NCBI GenBank assembly: GCA_013334655.1
Contig: JAAXXD010000009.1
Span: 1 to 49,044 of the forward strand
Length of the DNA: 49,044 nt
From: Chlorobaculum sp.
Lineage (GTDB): Bacteria; Bacteroidota; Chlorobiia; Chlorobiales; Chlorobiaceae
Reading direction: 5' to 3'
Of this stretch, positions 42,640 to 49,044 are shown in pieces. The translations under genes and the position numbers were made by a program. How positions within the stretch are numbered: the first letter of the stretch is position 1; every line of letters begins with the position of its first letter. The notes beneath the pieces are model-generated. The model worked only from the letters and a program-made list of their open reading frames with translations. It ran no database searches and was not told the origin of the DNA.

Positions 42640-43443
42640 CTACAAATGCACCCGCTTCAATTCGCACCTCTGACCTTCCCCAATCCCTAACTCCTTACTG
42701 GCGTTGCCGTTGCGGATGGCGATCTCGATCATGCCGCTGCTGCCGATGTAGGCGAGGGGTTGGGCGGTTTCGACTTCGCCGTAGGTTCGGAGGATGGGGA
42801 GCGGCGGCACATTGCCGACTGTGACCGTCCAACCAACGCCGTCGGCGATCATCGATCCTTCGAGGGTGGTGATGAGGTTGCCGAAGTGGTCGGTGGCGAT
42901 GATTTCGCCTTGCCAGCCATTGCCGTCGTCGAGGGGGCGGTTGCGGAACATTTTCATCCGAGCGCACTCCGTTAGCGGAATTGCAGGGCCGAAGGCTTCA
43001 ATCGGCACTCCGGCGGCGAGGTGGGCGGCGGCGGGGCTGAAAAGGTCGCGTCCATGGAAGGTGGCGCTTTTGTTGGGGAGCTGGTAGGCGACGTTCGTCA
43101 GTTCGTGGCATCGGGCGTCCGGGTATCGCTCAAAGATCGGCGTGAGCAGGCCGTTATCCGGCGCGATGAAGCGGTACGGGCCAGCCTCCACGCCTATGGC
43201 TCTCCGGGCAGTGCCGACGCCGGGATCGACGACGCAGACGAAGATCGTCTCCTCCGGGAAGTAGCCGACGGAGCGTTCGAGGTGAAATGCCGCCTGCCGG
43301 ACGTTCTGGGCGCTGATGGCGTGGGTGAGGTCGATCACGCGGGCGGCGCGACGGATCGAGGCGATCACCCCTTTCATGACGCCGACGAAGGCATCTTCGA
43401 GGCCGAAATCGGTCATGAGCACGATGAGCGGCGGCTGGAGCAT
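42640..43443 (-). CDS. S-adenosyl-L-methionine hydrolase (DUF62/SAM hydroxide adenosyltransferase)
   Basis: 267 residues, the normal length. N-terminal domain: IVLMTDFGLEDAFVGVMKGV, then RVIDLTHAIS and VCVVDPGVGTARRAI, with the conserved Asp in TDFG and the DPGVG loop. The C-terminal barrel includes YRFIAPDNGLLTP and DHFGNLITT. Family enzymes split SAM into adenosine and methionine using hydroxide; the chlorinases/fluorinases are minor relatives. Start ATG 43443 lies 5 bp after the LptF/G-like gene, so it is the last gene of a leftward three-gene operon. Confidence 0.92.
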   Translation of the reverse strand: MLQPPLIVLMTDFGLEDAFVGVMKGVIASIRRAARVIDLTHAISAQNVRQAAFHLERSVGYFPEETIFVCVVDPGVGTARRAIGVEAGPYRFIAPDNGLLTPIFERYPDARCHELTNVAYQLPNKSATFHGRDLFSPAAAHLAAGVPIEAFGPAIPLTECARMKMFRNRPLDDGNGWQGEIIATDHFGNLITTLEGSMIADGVGWTVTVGNVPPLPILRTYGEVETAQPLAYIGSSGMIEIAIRNGNASKELGIGEGQRCELKRVHL

Positions 43444-43448
43444 GAGCG

Positions 43449-44603
43449 TCAGTGGTTGGCCGAGCGGTACAGGAGCGCTCCGGCGGTGATGAAGAGCATG
43501 TCGGGAAGCCAGGCGGCGAGCAGCGGATTGACGAGGCCGTTGTAGCCGAGGCTGCCGATCGTTTTGAGCATCCCGAGATAGAGCAGCCCGACAAGCAGAC
43601 TGATGGAGACCTCGACCGCCAAGCCGCTGCGCTTTTTCTTCGAGGAGAGCGGCACGCCGATGAGCACGATGATCATGCTGGCGAGCGGCAGTGCGATCTT
43701 GGTGTGCAGCTTCACCGTCGCGCGTTCGAGTCCCGGAAGGCCGGAGCGCTCTTTCTGCCGGATGAAATCGAAGTGCTGAAGGATGTTCATCTCGTCCGGG
43801 TCGGTGTCGATCATTTTGAAGGTACTCGGAGACAGCGAGAGCTTGAGCGTGTCCGCGCCCACCTTCTTAGCGAGGGTTTCGACGCCTCCGGAGAAGTTGC
43901 GCTGCTTCGTGTTGTAGAAAATCCAGTCGTTGCGGCGGGTGATGATTCGTAGCGAATCGGCATCGATGCGCGAGACGATTTTGCTGCCGTCGAAGGTTTC
44001 GAGCGAGACCATCGTGGCGCTTTTGCGATCGAGGCCAATCTGCCCAACGGTCAGGATGCGGTTTCTCGACTCCCGGATGTGCAGCGGCCCGCCGTCGTCA
44101 TCTTTCTGGTTTTTCAGATAGCGCTTCTCGTATCCCTTCGACCAGTCGTAGAGCGACGGAGCGATGAAGCAGGAGTTGAGCGTGTTGAGCGTTGTGATCG
44201 CGAGTGTCACGACGAGAAAGGGCTTCATCAGGCGCGACAGGCTCATGCCCGCCGATTTGAGCGCGGGCAGTTCGCTCTGCATCGAGAGCTTTCCGGTGAC
44301 GAAGAGCGAAGCGAGCAGGGCGCTGAGCGGGCTTGTCAGCAGAAAAGTGTCGGGCAGGCCGCTGAGGTAGTAGAGAATGATCCTGCCAAACGGAATCTTC
44401 CGGTCAATAAACCGGTCGAGATTTTCGACCAGGTTGATGATGATGAAGAGCGCGGCGAAGCTCGCGAGCGCGAAGAGAAAGATCGTCAGGAACTGCCGGG
44501 CGATGTAGCGGTCGATGATCGTGAACTTGCCCTGGCCGGGCAGCCTCGGTGGTCGATTCCCCAGGCTGCCCGTTTCGTCCGCTGTCGCTTTTGCGTCACG
44601 CAT
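43449..44603 (-). CDS. LptF/LptG-family permease (YjgP/YjgQ)
   Basis: 384 residues. Three membrane helices at the start (IDRYIARQFLTIFLFALASF and two more), a periplasmic beta-jellyroll-like part (about 140-265) and three helices at the C-terminus (LASMIIVLIGVPLSSKKK, then two). Family members form the LptB2FG transporter that extracts LPS from the inner membrane. Only one of the pair is encoded here; whether it is LptF or LptG cannot be settled by eye. It lies between the M16 peptidase gene (16 bp) and the SAM hydrolase gene (5 bp). Confidence 0.92.
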   Translation of the reverse strand: MRDAKATADETGSLGNRPPRLPGQGKFTIIDRYIARQFLTIFLFALASFAALFIIINLVENLDRFIDRKIPFGRIILYYLSGLPDTFLLTSPLSALLASLFVTGKLSMQSELPALKSAGMSLSRLMKPFLVVTLAITTLNTLNSCFIAPSLYDWSKGYEKRYLKNQKDDDGGPLHIRESRNRILTVGQIGLDRKSATMVSLETFDGSKIVSRIDADSLRIITRRNDWIFYNTKQRNFSGGVETLAKKVGADTLKLSLSPSTFKMIDTDPDEMNILQHFDFIRQKERSGLPGLERATVKLHTKIALPLASMIIVLIGVPLSSKKKRSGLAVEVSISLLVGLLYLGMLKTIGSLGYNGLVNPLLAAWLPDMLFITAGALLYRSANH

Positions 44604-44619
44604 GTGGCCGAACTCCCGC

Positions 44620-47592
44620 TCAGTAGCCGAAAATCTTCCTGAGCGTCAGGAAGCTGATCTCGCCGTACTTTCGCAGCGTCTCCAGATCGAGCTGCTCCTT
44701 TTTGCCGAGCACCAGCATGATCTGCGGCTTGTCGCGGAAGCGGGTCTCGTGGAACTGCTCGATGTCGCTGAACTCCATGCCGGGGGTCTCGCGGAACACA
44801 TCCTCCCGGATGTCGTGGTCGAGGCCGAGCCTGCGAGCCTCTTCGAGGGCGAAAAGTACGTCACCCTTGGTGATGTGCTCCGTGCGAATCTTCTGGTCGA
44901 TGCCCGCCTTGGCCGAGGCGAGCAGCTCCGGCGATTCGGGCAGCTTCTGCATCAGCGACGAAAATCCATCGAGCGCCTCGGGGAGCTTGTCCGCCTGGGT
45001 GCCGATGTAGCTGAAGAGGTAGCTGTGGCGATCCTTCTCCTTCGGCAGGCGGTAGACCGAAAAGACCGAGTAGGCGAGCGCCTTGGCCTCGCGCATCTCC
45101 TGGAACACCACCGACGACATGCCGCCGCCGTAATATTCGTTGAAGAGCGTGACGAGCGGCACCGTCGAGGCGTCGTACCCCTCGCTCCGCGACAGCATGA
45201 TGATCTCCGCCTGCGTCATGTCGTAATCGACCACGTAGACGTGATTTTTCGCCGTCTCCAGCTCCACGAACGGATCGCTCTCCGGCACCGGCTGGAACGC
45301 CTGGCCGAAGTGGCGCATGGAGCGCAGCGCCGTCATCAGCGTTTCGGGCGAGTCCGGGCCGTAGTAGAGCATGCGGTGGCGGTAGTTCATGAACTTCCTG
45401 ATCTCGCCGAGCAGCTCTTCGGGCGTGAGCTTGTCGATCTCCTCGTCGCTCAGGACGTTGGTGAAGGGGGAGTTCGGGCCGTATTTGCCGTAATTCACCA
45501 TCGCCTCGAAAAGGATTTTACGCTTCGAGAGCTTCTCGTCTTCGCGCTCCTTGCGAATGCCCTCCTTGAGCTTTTCGAGCGCCGGAGCGTCGGGCTGCGC
45601 ATCCTGCAACAGCTCGTCGAGCAGTGCAATCGCCTGCGTGAAGTTCTCCTTGAGGCCGGAGAGCTTCACATAGACGTAGTCGTCCGAGGTGAGCACGGTG
45701 AACTCCGCGCCGAGGCGGTACAGCTCCTGGCTGAACTCCGCGGGCGAGAGGCGCGAGGTGCCGAGGTACGACAGGTAGTCGAGCGCCGTGTCGATCTTGC
45801 GGTTCTGGTTGGAACCGGCATCGAACATCAGATAGAGGCTGTACAGCTCGTTCTCCCTGTTCGGCACGTAGTTGAGGCTGATCTCCGGCGTCAGTTCGTA
45901 GTAGCCGATATCCTTTTTGAAATCGACGAACACCGGCTTCACCTCGCCGCTCTTTTGGGCGAGCAGCTCTTCGGCGAAGGCGGAGGAGCGGTCGCGATTG
46001 ACCTTGATCGGCGTGATCTGCGGCTTCTGGATTTTCGCCTCGCTCTCGCGCTGGCCGTGTTTTTTGTAGACGGCGACGTAGTTCTTGCCGTAGTGCTGTT
46101 TCGCGAACTCGACGATCTCCGCCTTGGTGATCTTTTCGAGGCGCTCGAAGCGGTGAACCTGACGATCCCACTCCATGCCCCAGACGAAAGCATCCACGAA
46201 CGCTTCCGAGCGGCCGCGATTCGACTCGCACGCCTTCAGCTCTTCGAGCTTCAGGTCGTTGATCACCGCCGTCACCAGCCAGTCGGGGAACTCGCCTTTT
46301 TTGACCAGATCGAGCTGGTCGAGCAGCAGCGTCTTCACCTCGTCGAGGCTCTGCCCCTCGCGCGGCTTGGCGCTCAGGATGTGCGTCGAGTAGTCCTTCA
46401 TCATCACCAGCATCGAGCCGCCTTCGAGCACCTTCTGCTGCTGGTTGAGGTTGAGGTCGATCAGGCCGGCGGTCTGGTTGAAGAGAATCTTGTCCACGAG
46501 CGCCAGCATGTCGGCATCCGCTGAATCCGCGCCGCCGAAACGGAAGCCGAGCACCAGCTCCTCCGCCTCCGGGCCGGTGACGGTCTTGACGACCGGCGCG
46601 GCGATGGGCGCTTCGACCGGTGGATGGAACTCCGGCACCGGCCTGGGTTCGAGCTTCGAGAACTTCGCGTCGATCAGGCGAATCGTCTCGTCGGGATCAA
46701 AGTCCCCCGCGATGCAGATCGCCATGTTGTTCGGCACGTACCAGGAGCGGTAGTAGTCGATGACGTTTTTGATCGACGGCTTTTTGAGGTGCTCCGCCTT
46801 GCCGATGGTGGTCTGCGTGCCGTAGGTGTGGCGCGTGAAAAGGCCGCTGAACAGCTCCTCCCACAGCTTGCGGCTGTCGCTGTCCATCGTCATGTTCTTC
46901 TCTTCATAGACCGTTTCAAGCTCGGTGTGGAAGAGGCGCATCACGGGGCTGCGGAAGCGCTCCGCCTCGATGGTGAGCCAGCGGTCGAGTTCGTTCGACG
47001 GAATGTCGTTGATATAGACCGTCTGCTCCACCCAGGTGTAGGCGTTGGTGCCCTTCGCGCCGATGGAGTTGAGCAGCTTGTCGTACTCGTTCGGCACGGT
47101 GAACTGCGCCGCGACATTCGAGATGCTGTCGATGTCGCGGTAGATCGCCGCGCGATGCTCGGGATCGCTCGTGGCGCGGTACTTTTCGTACAGCTCGATG
47201 ATCTTCTCCAGTTCGGTGTGTTCGCTGGCGTAGTCGAGCGAGCCGATGGAGTCGGTGCCCTTGAAGAGCATGTGTTCGAGGTAGTGCGCAAGGCCCGTGG
47301 TTTCGGCGGGGTCGTTCTTGCTGCCCGCCCGCACGGCAATGGAGGTGTAGATTCTCGGCTCGTCGTGGTAGGGACTCATATACACGGTGAGGCCGTTTTT
47401 CAGGCGGTAGATTCTCGTGTGCAGCGAATCGCCGGGCACGGTGATGTATGGATATGCTTCGTTCTGGTGCGTCTTTTTTTCACTCATGATTGATCTGCAG
47501 GAGATGAGGTGAAGCAGCGCCGCGCAAATGGCGAGCACTCTGCCCGTTGATTTCAGTATGGAAAACAAGCGCTGGTCATGGTTCGTGGTCAT
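44620..47592 (-). CDS. M16 (pitrilysin/insulinase) zinc peptidase, lipoprotein
   Basis: 990 residues with two M16 halves. A lipoprotein signal ([12 protein letters not shown], Cys32) puts it on a membrane facing the periplasm. The active site HYLEH (H103, E106, H107) is complete, and the third zinc ligand is in [11 protein letters not shown] (about 224-234). The spacing is some 45 residues longer than in classical M16 enzymes because of a helical insert (about 120-165), a feature seen in many Bacteroidota/Chlorobi members. The second half (about 520-990) lacks HxxEH and carries the usual RY-type C-terminal domain ([13 protein letters not shown]). It should degrade peptides in the periplasm; first gene of a leftward operon. 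Confidence 0.93.
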   Translation of the reverse strand: MTTNHDQRLFSILKSTGRVLAICAALLHLISCRSIMSEKKTHQNEAYPYITVPGDSLHTRIYRLKNGLTVYMSPYHDEPRIYTSIAVRAGSKNDPAETTGLAHYLEHMLFKGTDSIGSLDYASEHTELEKIIELYEKYRATSDPEHRAAIYRDIDSISNVAAQFTVPNEYDKLLNSIGAKGTNAYTWVEQTVYINDIPSNELDRWLTIEAERFRSPVMRLFHTELETVYEEKNMTMDSDSRKLWEELFSGLFTRHTYGTQTTIGKAEHLKKPSIKNVIDYYRSWYVPNNMAICIAGDFDPDETIRLIDAKFSKLEPRPVPEFHPPVEAPIAAPVVKTVTGPEAEELVLGFRFGGADSADADMLALVDKILFNQTAGLIDLNLNQQQKVLEGGSMLVMMKDYSTHILSAKPREGQSLDEVKTLLLDQLDLVKKGEFPDWLVTAVINDLKLEELKACESNRGRSEAFVDAFVWGMEWDRQVHRFERLEKITKAEIVEFAKQHYGKNYVAVYKKHGQRESEAKIQKPQITPIKVNRDRSSAFAEELLAQKSGEVKPVFVDFKKDIGYYELTPEISLNYVPNRENELYSLYLMFDAGSNQNRKIDTALDYLSYLGTSRLSPAEFSQELYRLGAEFTVLTSDDYVYVKLSGLKENFTQAIALLDELLQDAQPDAPALEKLKEGIRKEREDEKLSKRKILFEAMVNYGKYGPNSPFTNVLSDEEIDKLTPEELLGEIRKFMNYRHRMLYYGPDSPETLMTALRSMRHFGQAFQPVPESDPFVELETAKNHVYVVDYDMTQAEIIMLSRSEGYDASTVPLVTLFNEYYGGGMSSVVFQEMREAKALAYSVFSVYRLPKEKDRHSYLFSYIGTQADKLPEALDGFSSLMQKLPESPELLASAKAGIDQKIRTEHITKGDVLFALEEARRLGLDHDIREDVFRETPGMEFSDIEQFHETRFRDKPQIMLVLGKKEQLDLETLRKYGEISFLTLRKIFGY

Positions 47593-47801
47593 GGCAAATT
47601 TCGATCATGCATCCATTCGCTCGTTCCGGTTCAAACAAAACCCTACATTACGAAAAATCCGGCAAAGTGACTGCATAAAACCCGAAGGAGCGCAGTATGC
47701 GTCATGTCATAAGGGTTGGAGTCAAGAACTATCAGCAGAGGTAAATAGTTTTTGTAATAGCTATTATCACCGCTTATGTGAATTACGGAGGTTTGGGATA
47801 T
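47593..47801. promoter_or_regulatory. Divergent promoter region, M16 peptidase and uvrB
   Basis: 209 bp between divergent starts. A strong ribosome binding site ACGGAGGT lies 10 bases before the uvrB ATG. The AT-rich part (47735-47780, AATAGTTTTTGTAATAGC) is the likely promoter location; I see no clear LexA box. Confidence 0.45.
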
Positions 47802-49044
47802 ATGATGTTTAAAGATGGAAATCGGAGTGGAACGTTCAAACTTGCAAGCCCTTACAGCCCGATGGGTGATCAGCCCGCGGCGATCAGGGCGCTGACCGAG
47901 GGGGTGCTGCGAGGCGACCGCTGGCAGACGCTGCTTGGCGTGACCGGCTCGGGCAAGACCTTCACGGTCTCGAATGTCATCGCCGCCGTCAATCGTCCCA
48001 CGCTCGTGCTGAGTCACAACAAGACCCTCGCCGCGCAGCTTTACGGCGAGCTGAAGCAGTTTTTTCCGCACAACGCGGTCGAATACTTCATCAGCTACTA
48101 CGATTTTTACCAGCCCGAGGCGTATATCCCGTCGATGGATAAATACATCGCCAAGGATCTGAAGATCAACGACGAGATCGAGCGGCTGCGGCTGCGGGCA
48201 ACGAGCGCGCTCTTGAGCGGGCGTAATGACGTGATCGTGGTCAGCTCGGTGAGCTGCATCTACGGCCTCGGCTCGCCGGAGGACTGGATGGCGCAGATCG
48301 TCGAGCTGCGGCAGGGGATGGAGATGGATCGCGACGAGTTCCTGCAAAAGCTGGTCAGCCTGCACTACTTCCGGGATGACGTCGATCTTTCGCCGGGGCG
48401 CTTCCGCGTGCGTGGCGACGTGATCGACCTGGTGCCGGGCCACGAGGAGCTGGCGCTGCGCATCGAATTTTTCGGCAGCGAGATCGACTCGATCCAGACC
48501 TTCGATCCCAAATCCGGCGAAATTCTCGGCAGCGAGGAGTACGCCTTCATCTATCCCGCGCGGCAGTTCGTGGCCGACAGGGAGAAGCTGGAGGTGGCGA
48601 TGCTCGCCATCGAGAACGAGCTGGCCGGGCGGCTGAACTCGCTCCGCGCCGAGGAGAAGCTGGTCGAGGCGCAGCGGCTCGAAGAGCGCACCCGCTACGA
48701 TCTCGAAATGATGAAGGAACTCGGCTACTGCTCCGGCATCGAGAACTACGCCCGCCACATCGCCGGACGCAAGCCGGGCGAGCGGCCGTGGTGCCTGCTC
48801 GACTACTTCCCGGAGGATTTTCTTGTCGTCGTGGACGAGTCGCATGTCACCCTGCCGCAGATTCGCGGCATGTACGGCGGCGACCGGTCGCGCAAGACGG
48901 TGCTCGTCGAGCACGGTTTCCGGCTCCCATCGGCGCTCGACAACCGCCCGCTGCGCTTCGAGGAGTTCGAGGAGCTGGCGCCGCAGGTGATCTGCGTTTC
49001 GGCTACTCCCGCGCAGCACGAGCTGATGCGCTCCGGCGGCGTGG
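47802..49044 (+). CDS. uvrB: Excinuclease ABC subunit B (partial, C-terminus outside the window)
   Basis: The first 414 residues of about 680. GGAGG is 10 bases before ATG 47802. The N-terminal helicase part has [17 protein letters not shown], Walker [11 protein letters not shown] (about 44-53) and [20 protein letters not shown]. The DNA-clamping beta-hairpin region has [40 protein letters not shown] is the DEAD-type motif II, followed by [15 protein letters not shown]. All motifs are intact. UvrB accepts damaged DNA from UvrA and recruits UvrC in nucleotide excision repair. The frame is open to the window edge. Confidence 0.97.
   Translation, partial: MMFKDGNRSGTFKLASPYSPMGDQPAAIRALTEGVLRGDRWQTLLGVTGSGKTFTVSNVIAAVNRPTLVLSHNKTLAAQLYGELKQFFPHNAVEYFISYYDFYQPEAYIPSMDKYIAKDLKINDEIERLRLRATSALLSGRNDVIVVSSVSCIYGLGSPEDWMAQIVELRQGMEMDRDEFLQKLVSLHYFRDDVDLSPGRFRVRGDVIDLVPGHEELALRIEFFGSEIDSIQTFDPKSGEILGSEEYAFIYPARQFVADREKLEVAMLAIENELAGRLNSLRAEEKLVEAQRLEERTRYDLEMMKELGYCSGIENYARHIAGRKPGERPWCLLDYFPEDFLVVVDESHVTLPQIRGMYGGDRSRKTVLVEHGFRLPSALDNRPLRFEEFEELAPQVICVSATPAQHELMRSGGV

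Noticed and set aside
44620-47592. Long insertion between HxxEH and the third zinc ligand of the M16 peptidase as a novel feature.
   Set aside because: This insert is shared by many Bacteroidota/Chlorobi M16 lipoproteins, so it is a known subfamily trait.
1-49044. CRISPR arrays, rRNA and tRNA genes.
   Set aside because: No regularly spaced direct repeats or RNA gene signatures were seen on reading the window.

Overview
The window reads as a GC-rich bacterial chromosome with AT-richer accessory islands. Protein style (exopolysaccharide genes with Chlorobi/Bacteroidota-like architectures, a long-insert M16 peptidase lipoprotein, LptF/G next to a SAM hydrolase, dense ATGA gene overlaps) suggests a green sulfur bacterium of the Chlorobaculum/Chlorobium type. 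This is an impression from the sequence only; no 16S rRNA or pigment gene is present to prove it.

Region 1 (1-23910) is a large polysaccharide synthesis and export locus, all on the + strand. It opens with the tail of a histidine kinase and a response regulator-PAS-SpoIIE phosphatase. Next come the chain-initiation genes: a GT26 enzyme fused to a degenerate sugar-transferase domain, an intact phosphoglycosyltransferase, and a multi-domain apparent pseudoenzyme. Two STAS anti-anti-sigma-like proteins and an RsbW-like kinase are interleaved with them, giving a full set of partner-switching parts. Glycosyltransferases, two hexapeptide acyltransferases, a Wza-type export lipoprotein, a flippase, a Wzz/BY-kinase-like protein whose ATP-binding loop is broken, a Wzy/ligase-like membrane protein and a VanZ-like protein follow. 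After a hairpin repeat (19117-19212) a second block holds a radical SAM/SPASM protein and three more glycosyltransferases.

Region 2 (23911-30390) is a patchwork: an AT-rich stretch with an orphan phage-type M15 endolysin, a decayed IS630-type transposase, an iron-dependent alcohol dehydrogenase, an unknown membrane protein, a lone GT4 glycosyltransferase, and an NmrA-like dehydrogenase.

Region 3 (30191-37830) is a complete Wadjet (JetABCD) anti-plasmid system: JetA (DUF3375), JetB (DUF4194), JetC (SMC/MukB-like ATPase) and JetD (DUF3322/DUF2220 Toprim nuclease). jetA is split from jetBCD by a 234 bp inverted-repeat element. A decayed copy of the 3' end of a different jetD lies just upstream of jetA, so the locus has a history of Wadjet turnover.

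Region 4 (37831-42639) is AT-richer. It holds a class III cyclase-like protein downstream of a small three-helix membrane protein (a possible signalling/defence pair), a dihydrodipicolinate synthase-family gene broken by one frameshift, and an unknown secreted protein. Region 5 (42640-49044) returns to housekeeping genes: an M16 peptidase lipoprotein, an LptF/LptG permease and an S-adenosyl-L-methionine hydrolase in one leftward operon, and uvrB running rightward off the end of the window.
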